A stretch of DNA of 33,772 bases from a virus. Of this stretch, positions 8,563 to 15,563 are shown in pieces; position 1 is the first letter of the stretch, and every line of letters begins with the position of its first letter. The notes under the pieces are model-generated. The model had not been told where the DNA came from. It saw nothing but the letters and a program-made list of their open reading frames with translations, and did not search any database. Both the position numbers and the translations under genes were made by a program. The DNA is taken from positions 1 through 33,772 of IMG/VR virus record IMGVR_UViG_3300001450_000128. The stretch is one strand, 5' to 3'.

Positions 8563-10836
8563 ATGAACGATTTATCAAAATTTCTAGTTGATAGTATTCT
8601 CAACGAAGTTGAAGAGGGAATTACAGTAATGTTGCCTGGTGGATTTAAACCTCCACACGAAGGACACTTAATGCTTGCAAAGGGTTATGAAGATATGCCA
8701 CAAGTAAAAGAAGTTGTTATTCTAATAGGACCAAAAGAACGTGATGGTATTACTCTTGAAGATAGCGAAAAAATATGGGAAAAACTACTAGCTGGAACCA
8801 AAAAGATTAGAGTAGAGAGATCAAGATACCCAAGTCCACTACTCACTGCATACAAATATATTGAAGAGAAAGCTCAATCAGGAGAATCGTATGCTTTAGG
8901 GTCAAGCAGCAAAGGTAGTGATTACGATCGTATTCGTGGCTTTGTAGATCAACACCAAAATGATGGAAAATATTATAAAGATGGTGTGAGTGTTGTTGAG
9001 TTGCCACTTGATAAATCAAAACCATTATTCTACAAAAATAGAACTGATGATCAAAACGGTAAGCCAACCTCAGCGTCGCAGCTACGATCTGACTTAGCAG
9101 CTCAGGATTTTGAAAATTTTAAAACAAATTATCCAAGCATAAAATCTGATCAACAGCTTAGAGACATATTCGATCTATTATCAAAAAAAAAGATCAAGGA
9201 GGACCTCTCCCAATCTACTTTGGATGAGATAGAAATTCCTGCTGTCTTACGTAAACAATTTGAACAATTAAAAAGTAAGTTTGGAGCTTTTATTGACAAA
9301 CTAAAGGTTGAAAAGCAAGAAACTAAAGACGCATTTATAAAGCTGTATTCCGCGGTAAAGAAAGGTCAAAAGTTACCAAATCACGAAAGAAAAGAGATTG
9401 GCGATCAAATGAAAGATGTTTTGAAATTAGCTGGATTTACAGCAGCATCTGTGTTACCTGGAGGAGTAATCTACCTACTCTTAGCTCGTCTGCCAATACT
9501 AAAAAAAACACTAACACCCTCAGCATTTCTAGATATAGAGACTCCAGCAGAATTTATGGCTGTCAGTGAGGGTCGCAATCTTTTAAAAGAGGGAGGAGCA
9601 GCTGGACACATGGCTCATCCGTATGAAGATATGGATATGACTTTTGATGATATCGAAGATATGATTGATGCAGCTTTAACCGGAAAAGTGGAGTATGCTC
9701 AAGAGAAGTTAGATGGACAGAATCTTATGGTAACATATAAAGACGGCAAAGTGCTTTCAGCAAGAAACAAAGGACAACTGAAGAATGCAGCTGAAAAAGC
9801 AATGACTAAGAATGATATGGAAAAGTCAATGCAGCACTTACCAGATAATGTTCGTAATGCATTTCTTGATGCAATGCAAGATATGACGGATGCGATATCC
9901 AAACTTAATCCAACCGAAAAAGAAGAGTTTTTTGGAAACGGTACCAAGTTTATAAACATGGAACTCTTACATCCTTCCAGTGAAAATGTAGCTGCTTACG
10001 GAGTAACTCAACTAAGAATGCACAACGTGCAGGAGTATGATGAGAATGGAAACGTCATAGGAAGTGATAGTGAAGCACCTACTAAAATACAACAAGCCTT
10101 AGATCGAGTAGAAGCTTCTAAACAAGATACGTATGAAATAAGAGCCACTGACTTAGTGGATCTTAAACAAACTAAAGATTACGAAAAACAAAAGCAAGAA
10201 CTACTTAAAGATCTTGGTAATGTTAGAGGCAAGTACCAGCTAACTAAGGAAAGTAAGTTAGGATTATACTTTCAAAATTTTTGGTCTGCTTTTATAAAAA
10301 ATAATGCTAAAACCTACAAATACGCAGTGCCTGACGACGTATTGCAGAATATCATTAACAGATGGGCTTTTGGTCAAAAACAACCAAATCTACGAGAGTT
10401 AAAAAAATCAATAGACAATCCAGAATTCTTAGAGTGGTTTACTACTATGGATAAGGGAAGTGGTGTTAGAGATCAAAAAAAGATAGCTGTCGAACCGGTA
10501 GAAGACATCTTTCTAAAATTAGGAGTTTTTGTATTGAAAAGTTTAGAAGGATTAGTAGCAATCAACCCTAACGATTCTATTTCAAAAATGAAAAGAGAGT
10601 TGGCAAGCTCTATCGAACAATTAAAGGCAAAAGCAAACAATGATAAACTTCAAGACGATGATGCACCTTTGAGATTTCTCAAAGCACAACTTAAACGCTT
10701 GGATAAGATTGGAGGATTCGATGCAATAGTACCATCAGAAGGTATAGTGTTTAAACACAAAGGAAAATTATACAAATTAACTGGAGCCTTTGCACCAGTC
10801 AATCAAATTATAGGATACATAAAATTCGGAAGATAA
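8563..10836 (+). CDS. Three-part protein: HxGH nucleotidyltransferase, LETM1-like segment, ligase-like nucleotidyltransferase
   Basis: This 757-residue protein carries two unrelated nucleotidyl-transfer domains. Residues about 20-205 are a cytidylyltransferase/NMN-adenylyltransferase-type fold, with GGFKPPHEGH (HxGH at 32-35) and TSASQLR (169-175) in the place of the family's ISSTxxR motif. Residues about 253-322 resemble a LETM1-type domain, with ETKDAF, an ERKEIGDQMKDVLKLAGF stretch, LPGG and a hydrophobic run ending TPSAF. Residues about 344-757 look like the covalent nucleotidyltransferase superfamily of RNA/DNA ligases and capping enzymes: motif I KLDG (382-385), a possible motif III INMELL, motif IV EGIVFK (726-731) and motif V YKLTG (737-741). 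The real substrates are unknown. NAD metabolism or RNA/DNA repair are the obvious options. LNE (13-15), IKE (211-213) and LKE (341-343) fall before and between the domains and match the gp21 protease motif. Confidence 0.75.
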   Translation: MNDLSKFLVDSILNEVEEGITVMLPGGFKPPHEGHLMLAKGYEDMPQVKEVVILIGPKERDGITLEDSEKIWEKLLAGTKKIRVERSRYPSPLLTAYKYIEEKAQSGESYALGSSSKGSDYDRIRGFVDQHQNDGKYYKDGVSVVELPLDKSKPLFYKNRTDDQNGKPTSASQLRSDLAAQDFENFKTNYPSIKSDQQLRDIFDLLSKKKIKEDLSQSTLDEIEIPAVLRKQFEQLKSKFGAFIDKLKVEKQETKDAFIKLYSAVKKGQKLPNHERKEIGDQMKDVLKLAGFTAASVLPGGVIYLLLARLPILKKTLTPSAFLDIETPAEFMAVSEGRNLLKEGGAAGHMAHPYEDMDMTFDDIEDMIDAALTGKVEYAQEKLDGQNLMVTYKDGKVLSARNKGQLKNAAEKAMTKNDMEKSMQHLPDNVRNAFLDAMQDMTDAISKLNPTEKEEFFGNGTKFINMELLHPSSENVAAYGVTQLRMHNVQEYDENGNVIGSDSEAPTKIQQALDRVEASKQDTYEIRATDLVDLKQTKDYEKQKQELLKDLGNVRGKYQLTKESKLGLYFQNFWSAFIKNNAKTYKYAVPDDVLQNIINRWAFGQKQPNLRELKKSIDNPEFLEWFTTMDKGSGVRDQKKIAVEPVEDIFLKLGVFVLKSLEGLVAINPNDSISKMKRELASSIEQLKAKANNDKLQDDDAPLRFLKAQLKRLDKIGGFDAIVPSEGIVFKHKGKLYKLTGAFAPVNQIIGYIKFGR

Positions 10837-11135
10837 TGGAATTAAAAAAACTTTTAAGCGAAAAGAAAGAAGCAATCGCAACGTCACCAAACACAAATAT
10901 GACGTTACACTACGACCCACAGTTCACTGAAGTAGGAGAGGATGGAAAACCAGAATTCTCATTTGACGTAACAATGTCGTCAGTCGGTGGTAAAGAGTTT
11001 TACAGAACAGTAGCTAATAAGGACGAAGAAAAGAAACTTGCAGAAGCTATGAAATTAGAACTACGTAGAGCTTTGAGAAAGTTTGACAAGAGAGTAGAGG
11101 CGGTGTTAGAAAAATTTAATGTAAAAGCACGATAA
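10836..11135 (+). CDS. Unrecognised 99-residue protein
   Basis: The start codon overlaps the stop of the three-part enzyme (TAATG), and the stop overlaps the next start in the same way, so this is a middle gene of a coupled operon. The protein starts MELKKLLSEKKE, a short Lys/Leu leader with LSE at residues 7-9. It continues with a probable beta portion (MTLHYDPQFTEVGEDGKPEF, SFDVTMSSVGGKEFYRTV) and ends in a charged helix (about 65-99). No enzyme motif or membrane segment is visible. Its place between the nucleotidyltransferase and the zinc-ribbon protein suggests a shared process, but function cannot be named. Confidence 0.7.
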   Translation: MELKKLLSEKKEAIATSPNTNMTLHYDPQFTEVGEDGKPEFSFDVTMSSVGGKEFYRTVANKDEEKKLAEAMKLELRRALRKFDKRVEAVLEKFNVKAR

Positions 11136-11668
11136 TGAAAAAAATTAAGGTTACGAGAAACAAATATGTCGAGCGTCATGAGGGTGATGTTTGGGAGGAA
11201 AGCGGTAAAACGTGGACAATCAAAAACGGCATAAAAAAAACAGTTACAAGAATGGATAAAGCTAGAAAAGACTTTTTAGTCCCGTTAGCATGTCCATGTT
11301 GTGGTAAGAAGATGAACAATCGATTAGATGCCAAATTTTGGAAAACTGATCGAAAGTGTTTTAATTGTGTTGTTGATGAACAACATAAGTTGAGAGCAAA
11401 AGGGTTAAAAAAAGAATTTAATGCGATGAAAAAGTATGAAAATGCTAAATCGTATTTGAGAGATGTTAAAGCCGGCTTGCAAGAGTTTAAAGAAAGCTCA
11501 GCTGAGAACACACATGTTTCAGAAAAAGGAAAAATTGAAAAATGGGCTAACCCAGACAACGCACTAATTAGCGACATGATAGATAAAGAAATCGAAAAGT
11601 TAGAAGGTGTTGTCGGTGAGTTAAAGGATAAAATTAATGAACAAAAAGAACAACCTAAAGGAGAATAA
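11135..11668 (+). CDS. Unrecognised 177-residue zinc-ribbon protein
   Basis: Two cysteine pairs, CPCC (C53 and C56) and CFNC (C75 and C78), 18 residues apart, form a probable zinc ribbon. The pattern, including NRLDAKFWKTDRKCFNC, resembles a small conserved protein of uncultured marine phages whose function I do not know. Residues before the ribbon are basic and beta-like. Residues 85-177 are highly charged and helical, probably a coiled coil. It could bind nucleic acid or a protein partner. It starts in a TAATG overlap, and its last 32 bases overlap the next gene in another frame. A late position between capsid-associated genes argues against a simple early transcription regulator. Confidence 0.72.
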   Translation: MKKIKVTRNKYVERHEGDVWEESGKTWTIKNGIKKTVTRMDKARKDFLVPLACPCCGKKMNNRLDAKFWKTDRKCFNCVVDEQHKLRAKGLKKEFNAMKKYENAKSYLRDVKAGLQEFKESSAENTHVSEKGKIEKWANPDNALISDMIDKEIEKLEGVVGELKDKINEQKEQPKGE

Positions 11669-12110
11669 AGGATTGTGGGCTAACATTAGAGCTAAAAAAG
11701 CTAGAGGAGGAAAATCATCTCCTAAAGGCTCTAAAGCGTATAAGGCTGCAGTCAAAGCTGGCAAGAAGATTAATGCCAAAGAATCCGTTGTTTACCGAAA
11801 TGAAGGTTTGAGACTTGAAATAATAGAACACTCAGAACCAGTATTATTTCAAGAAGCTAAGTATAATGGACGTACTGTTAAGCTTAACAAAATAATGCGT
11901 GGCGATGTTAAGAAATTTAAAGTACATGTAAATTCTGGAAAAAAGAATGCAGACGGTACTATAAAAGCAAAAAAAGTAAATTTTGGTCAAAAAGGAATGA
12001 AGATAAAAAAGAGTAATCCCGCAAGACGTAAATCGTTCAGAGCAAGACATAATTGTGATAATCCAGGACCAAAAACTAAAGCAAGATATTGGTCTTGCAG
12101 AAAATGGTAA
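11637..12110 (+). CDS. Unrecognised 157-residue basic protein with conserved phage C-terminal module
   Basis: The protein is strongly basic. Its N-terminus contains GLWANIRAKKARGGKSSPKG, a short motif common in marine tailed phages. The C-terminal half (about 80-157) holds a second module seen in such phages, with KYNGRTVKLNKIMRG, RRKSFRARHNCDNPGPKTKA and a final YWSCRKW. Two Cys residues in that tail could bind metal. Functions of both modules are unknown to me, and a DNA-binding or capsid-internal role would fit the charge. The ATG at 11637 lies 32 bases inside the previous gene. A TTG at 11673 preceded by AAAGGAG (11657-11663) is an alternative start that would remove 12 residues and begin at the LWANI motif. 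Confidence 0.72.
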   Translation: MNKKNNLKENKGLWANIRAKKARGGKSSPKGSKAYKAAVKAGKKINAKESVVYRNEGLRLEIIEHSEPVLFQEAKYNGRTVKLNKIMRGDVKKFKVHVNSGKKNADGTIKAKKVNFGQKGMKIKKSNPARRKSFRARHNCDNPGPKTKARYWSCRKW

Positions 12111-12118
12111 TATTTATA
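12111..12118 (+). promoter_or_regulatory. Candidate late promoter core TATTTATA
   Basis: The octamer overlaps the very end of the preceding stop region and ends only 3 bases before the ATG at 12122. With T4-like geometry the transcript would begin at or just after that ATG, so it would be leaderless or use a later start. Confidence 0.45.
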
Positions 12119-12121
12119 AGT

Positions 12122-13012
12122 ATGAAGAAGTCGTTAGGCAATACTATCAATAACATGCGTAAAGATATTTTATCTGAAGCGGATGTATTCAACAATCCAA
12201 AAGCAGTTGGGCTAAGTAAGATGGATAAAGATCTAGCAGGAGATGCAGTTGGAGGTGGATTAGAGGATGGCGACAAAGAGGATGATATTATTAATGGTGG
12301 TCCAGATGCAGTCCCAGTAAGCCAGCTCAAGCCTGCACAAAAGGAAGTAATTGTTTCAAAAGCAGTAGCATTTGCTTTAGGATATGCGTTTAATGACTTT
12401 AAAGAAGCAAAGGCAAAAAACGGCGCTCCTGACTTAGCAAATATGGAAGCTATAGTTTCTAATGACGATTTTATTATGGATGGACACCATAGATGGGCAG
12501 CAGCAACTCTTCTTTATCCAGGAGCTAAAGTAGCTATAACAAAGTTAGACTTACCAGGCCAACAACTTATAACAGCACTCAACGCAATGACGAAGGGTAA
12601 GTTGGGTATTGATGTAGGAAACAAAGGAAAAGGTGACGTAGCAAACTTTACTGGAGATAAAGTACAAAATGCAATTAAGTATGCTTTGAAAGATGGTACA
12701 GAACAAGGTTTAAAACAATGGCCTCATCTGTCATCGGAAGAAGTAAAAGTAGCATTAGGAAAGGTTCCAGGAGCTGATGGAGATTCGGAAAAAGGAATGG
12801 CTATTATGGCAGACAATGCCGGAAAACTTGTAAAACAAAAAATGCAAGGTGCTCCAGAAAGAAAGGATATGCCGGTTATTGATGCAGAAAAGGTGAATGC
12901 GGTTGTAAAATATTTAGAAAAAGGAACAGCAGATGTTCTTCCACCCTACAGTAAAGATGTAGAATCACACTTAAAAGAAACATTCCAACATAGAGCTGGA
13001 ATTAAAAAATAA
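12122..13012 (+). CDS. ParB/sulfiredoxin-like fold protein, 296 residues
   Basis: The motif DFIMDGHHRWAAATLLYPGA (DGHHRW at 120-125) is typical of the ParB/sulfiredoxin superfamily, whose members include ParB CTPases, nucleases and small-molecule kinases. Residues 66-145 contain the matching pattern (VPVSQLKPAQKEV, then the DGHHRW loop, then KVAITKLDLPG). The C-terminal 150 residues are helical and not recognised. I chose ATG 12122 rather than the upstream in-frame ATG at 12089 because 12122 follows the TATTTATA octamer, avoids overlap with the preceding gene and gives a leader (MKKSLGNTIN then NMRKDILSEA) like those of neighbouring proteins. LSE at 17-19 fits a prohead-protease site. Whether it binds DNA or a nucleotide cannot be told. 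Confidence 0.72.
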   Translation: MKKSLGNTINNMRKDILSEADVFNNPKAVGLSKMDKDLAGDAVGGGLEDGDKEDDIINGGPDAVPVSQLKPAQKEVIVSKAVAFALGYAFNDFKEAKAKNGAPDLANMEAIVSNDDFIMDGHHRWAAATLLYPGAKVAITKLDLPGQQLITALNAMTKGKLGIDVGNKGKGDVANFTGDKVQNAIKYALKDGTEQGLKQWPHLSSEEVKVALGKVPGADGDSEKGMAIMADNAGKLVKQKMQGAPERKDMPVIDAEKVNAVVKYLEKGTADVLPPYSKDVESHLKETFQHRAGIKK

Positions 13013-13015
13013 AAT

Positions 13016-13423
13016 ATGAAGCTTAGAGATTTAATGCCCTTACAACAAATTAATGAAAACGACGGAACAGAGTGGTTAGATTATGTTCGTAAGTTTGGCG
13101 AACTTAGTGACGGATACGACGTACTATTTGATTATGTTGGTGTAAAGGATGATGTAAAAATATACACAGCCGATCTTACCAATTTTGGAGATATGAGCTT
13201 GGTAGTATCTAAAGCATATATTGTTGCTAAATGTTCTAAGAAGCAGTGCATGTTTGGATTAGTGTATGTTCTTAATGGATTAGAAAAGCTAGATGCAACA
13301 ATCTGTAAGATTAAGCGAAAAGAAAAAGATGGACACGCCACTCTTGAAGGCATAATGTTCGACTCAGAAGACAAAAAGAACTTCTCAGGAGATGATGTTA
13401 AATTTAAAAACGTAATTAAATGA
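13016..13423 (+). CDS. Unrecognised 135-residue protein
   Basis: This small protein starts 3 bases after the ParB-like gene and overlaps the next start by ATGA, so it belongs to the same transcript. The N-terminus MKLRDLMPLQ then QINENDG has the same look as neighbours: a short amphipathic leader with INE at 12-14. The rest appears beta-rich with an internal CSKKQCMFGLVYVL segment. Two Cys residues 5 apart are not an obvious metal site. There is no signal peptide, membrane helix or enzyme motif. Function unknown. Confidence 0.65.
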   Translation: MKLRDLMPLQQINENDGTEWLDYVRKFGELSDGYDVLFDYVGVKDDVKIYTADLTNFGDMSLVVSKAYIVAKCSKKQCMFGLVYVLNGLEKLDATICKIKRKEKDGHATLEGIMFDSEDKKNFSGDDVKFKNVIK

Positions 13424-13824
13424 AGCGTACAAAAAAACAACTACAACAAGCCTTAATTAGAGAGCTCGTAAAACGAGAATTGCACAAAGCTCTTATGGAA
13501 GGAGCAGGCGGTGCACCACCCGAAGAGGAAGAGGAAGAAGCAGCAGCTGACGTTTCTGATGAGCCGGATGCTAAACCTGAAGAACCGACTGAGGAACCGA
13601 CTGAGGAACCGACCGAAGAGCCGGAAGAAGAGGAAGAGCCAGGTCTTGATGAGGAACTACAAAATCTTACTGATCTTTATATTAAGAAACTCAAAGACGC
13701 CACTGCTGAAGTGGATCAAACTGACATAATTGCAATAGTGGTTGACATGTTAGAGAGTTTTGGTTACGGAAACCAGGACAAGCTAACAATCCTACAAAGA
13801 ATAAAAGAAGACAGCTTACGATGA
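13420..13824 (+). CDS. Unrecognised 134-residue acidic protein with EEPT repeats
   Basis: The first 27 residues are basic and helical (MKRTKKQLQQALIRELVKRE) and end in ALMEGAGG. The middle (about 30-75) is almost entirely Glu, Pro and Ala with three EPTE units, encoded by a 12-base tandem repeat. The last 55 residues form a helical domain. A basic leader, then LME before GAGG (25-27), then an acidic low-complexity stretch recalls T4 prohead-core and internal proteins, where gp21 cuts after L-X-E and acidic peptides stay in the head. This is analogy, not homology. It overlaps both neighbours by ATGA. Confidence 0.65.
   Translation: MKRTKKQLQQALIRELVKRELHKALMEGAGGAPPEEEEEEAAADVSDEPDAKPEEPTEEPTEEPTEEPEEEEEPGLDEELQNLTDLYIKKLKDATAEVDQTDIIAIVVDMLESFGYGNQDKLTILQRIKEDSLR
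13582..13617 (+). repeat. Three tandem 12-base repeats encoding EPTE units
   Basis: Two identical GAACCGACTGAG copies are followed by one copy with two changes (GAACCGACCGAA). They sit in frame inside the acidic protein, so copy-number changes would keep the reading frame. Confidence 0.85.
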
Positions 13825-14849
13825 AAAAACTGGACAAACTAATAGAAAGCACAGTCAAAGCAATGACACCTCTAAAAGAATATACAGACGATGACTTCTC
13901 CGGAGCAAAGGTCATAGCAGATGCTATGCAGAAGAAGCCTGACAGCGAAGATATGGAGTTTATTACAAAATATTTTCCAAACGCTGTAAAGAGCATGTCA
14001 AAAGCTGAAGCGAATTTGAAAGCTTCTGATGCAAGTCCTATCAAAAAAAGAATGGGACAATATGCTCCAATGTTTGTACATGTTCAATATCACACATTTA
14101 CGGAAACTTCTGGACAAACATTCGCAGTACATCAAACTCAATATTACAACTCTAACTTCAAGGATAAGCCAGGAGGAGAAAAATTCAATCCAAGAGTGAC
14201 TGAGCTTAACTTTTATAGTGGCGAAAATCAAAAGGATAAGATGGGAGTGATTCTTGCAGCAACGGATGAGTATATAAAAGATTTAAAAGACTTAGACAGA
14301 TTAGGAATGTTGGGAAAGAGAATTAGTGAGTCTCTCAACGAGGGTAAAGGTTTAACCGAAGCATCTAAACTCATTAAAAATTTACGAGAAAAAGTATATA
14401 GAAATCTTAACGATCAAGAATTAGAAGAATTTAAAAAAGAAATAATGAATCATCTAGGAGGCACTATGAACGAAGCAATAGATCCAAAATACAAAACATT
14501 TTACGATCAAGTATATAAACATGTTAATGAGCTTGATAGAATTTTAGGAGCAAACAAACCACCAAAAGTACCAGAAGAAATCTGGAGTAAAGTATATGGA
14601 TTAGTAGGACAGATGGCGGATAAAATTGACTTTTTAGACGACAGACTTTTGAAAAATCTTAAAGAAAACGACATGAACACAAAAACAGAATCAATCGTAA
14701 ACCGATTAAAAGAAGATACCGAATACCAAAAGTTTTTCAAATCGGCAATGGACAAGTTTGGCGTAAAATCACCAAAAGGTTTGAGTGATAAGAAGAAGAA
14801 AGAATTCTTCAACTACGTTGACAAAAACTACAAAGCCAAAGGCGAGTAG
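13821..14849 (+). CDS. Unrecognised 342-residue late protein with conserved C-terminal phage module
   Basis: The start overlaps the previous gene by ATGA. The N-terminal leader MKKLDKLIES then TVKAMTPLKEYTDD ends in LKE (18-20). Residues about 55-165 form a mixed domain (YAPMFVHVQYHTFTETSGQT) with no recognised motif, followed by LNE-GKG and LTE-ASK. Two helical regions follow (about 185-275). The C-terminus, about residues 297-342, is a compact module (EYQKFFKSAMDKFGVKSP, then KKEFFNYVDKNYKAKGE) that I recognise as recurring at the ends of different marine-phage proteins, function unknown. An RLKEDTEYQ junction puts an LKE directly before that module. This is the last gene of the late block before the membrane-protein pair. 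Confidence 0.68.
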   Translation: MKKLDKLIESTVKAMTPLKEYTDDDFSGAKVIADAMQKKPDSEDMEFITKYFPNAVKSMSKAEANLKASDASPIKKRMGQYAPMFVHVQYHTFTETSGQTFAVHQTQYYNSNFKDKPGGEKFNPRVTELNFYSGENQKDKMGVILAATDEYIKDLKDLDRLGMLGKRISESLNEGKGLTEASKLIKNLREKVYRNLNDQELEEFKKEIMNHLGGTMNEAIDPKYKTFYDQVYKHVNELDRILGANKPPKVPEEIWSKVYGLVGQMADKIDFLDDRLLKNLKENDMNTKTESIVNRLKEDTEYQKFFKSAMDKFGVKSPKGLSDKKKKEFFNYVDKNYKAKGE

Positions 14850-14863
14850 AAATAAAACAAGTT

Positions 14864-15220
14864 ATGACTCTAAATAGATTCCACCTTATCTTCCTGGCAC
14901 TATACACAGTCGTTGTGGTATTTGCCGTATGGTATTTTGTCAAACCGCAACCTACAAGCAACACCGGATTAACAAAAGAAAATCAGCAACTTGTAGACAG
15001 TCTTTCAAATGCAATTTCTGTTTTAGAATATCAACAATTTGAAAAAGATAGCCTAATAACAAGCTTCCAGCAAGACATATCTTTACTTGACGTGGAGATA
15101 AATGCTACTGAAACTCAAATCATACAAATACAAAAACAACATGAAGAAGAGCTTAATGATATTGAGCGTTTTACTGTCACTGACCTTGACCAGTTTTTCG
15201 CAGACCGATACCCAAAATAA
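14864..15220 (+). CDS. Membrane-anchored coiled-coil protein, possible inner-membrane spanin
   Basis: The 118-residue protein has one N-terminal membrane helix (about residues 5-25, FHLIFLALYTVVVVFAVWYF) and then a long Gln/Glu-rich coiled coil (about 40-105), ending DLDQFFADRYPK. This is the layout of Rz-type i-spanins, which sit in the inner membrane with a periplasmic coiled coil and help disrupt the outer membrane at lysis. A short C-terminal FF-x-x-RY motif also occurs in similar small proteins of Bacteroidetes phages, from memory. The next gene begins inside its 3' end in another frame, as Rz1 does in Rz. No endolysin or holin is in the window, so the lysis role is inference. Confidence 0.6.
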   Translation: MTLNRFHLIFLALYTVVVVFAVWYFVKPQPTSNTGLTKENQQLVDSLSNAISVLEYQQFEKDSLITSFQQDISLLDVEINATETQIIQIQKQHEEELNDIERFTVTDLDQFFADRYPK

Positions 15221-15563
15221 CGAAGATTCTGTCGTAGTTTTACCATACAGTACAGCACAACAAATAGCAGAAGATCTAATTAAGTATGATCAGTGTGTTG
15301 AAATGTTTGACTACACTTACTTGCTTTTAGAGCTAGCTAATGAAAAAATAGCAAAGCAGGATAGTCTAATACAACATAGCACAGAAAAATCAATATTATG
15401 CAGAAAGCAGGTTAATGCTCAATCTCAACAAATCAACATATATGTTACTGGACTAGAAGATTTGCAAAGACAAAATGAAAAACTTAAACGCAATCAGCGT
15501 TGGTTAGGAGCAGGTTGTGGAGCAGCAATTTTAACAACTATTCTAGTACTATTTATAAAATAG
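15141..15563 (+). CDS. Signal-peptide and C-terminal-anchor coiled-coil protein, possible spanin partner
   Basis: I place the start at ATG 15141 (140 residues) because it opens a typical signal peptide, MKKSLMILSVLLSLTLTSFS, likely cut before QTD. An upstream in-frame ATG at 15102 would add 13 residues and bury it. A central coiled coil (about 45-115) follows, then a C-terminal membrane helix (about 119-139, WLGAGCGAAILTTILVLFIK). The first 80 bases overlap the previous gene in a different frame. Unlike classical Rz1 it has no lipobox cysteine, so it would be anchored in the inner membrane by its C-terminus. The pair may pair through coiled coils, but which membrane each touches is uncertain. 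A late-promoter-like octamer overlaps its end. Confidence 0.6.
   Translation: MKKSLMILSVLLSLTLTSFSQTDTQNNEDSVVVLPYSTAQQIAEDLIKYDQCVEMFDYTYLLLELANEKIAKQDSLIQHSTEKSILCRKQVNAQSQQINIYVTGLEDLQRQNEKLKRNQRWLGAGCGAAILTTILVLFIK
15550..15557 (+). promoter_or_regulatory. Candidate late promoter core TATTTATA before terminase
   Basis: The octamer (ACTATTTATAAA context) is inside the last codons of the preceding membrane-protein gene and ends 6 bases before the terminase ATG. With T4-like geometry the transcript would start at or next to that ATG. Confidence 0.5.

Noticed and set aside
8557-8564. TATAAATG on the + strand at the start of the three-part enzyme gene, resembling the T4 late core
   Set aside because: It overlaps the start codon and is one base off TATAAATA. 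I found no pattern of such sites at other gene starts, whereas TATTTATA recurs.
11176-11577. 133-residue minus-strand open frame opposite the zinc-ribbon gene
   Set aside because: It is hydrophobic, low-quality coding sequence that mirrors a well-supported + strand gene, and no other minus-strand gene is supported in the window.
12089-12121. Upstream ATG for the ParB-like gene
   Set aside because: It would overlap the preceding gene, and its extra residues (MVLQKMVIFIS) are the shifted translation of the conserved C-terminus of that gene and of the octamer.
13582-13617. Short direct repeats considered as a CRISPR-like array
   Set aside because: The units are tandem with no spacers and encode an in-frame EPTE repeat.
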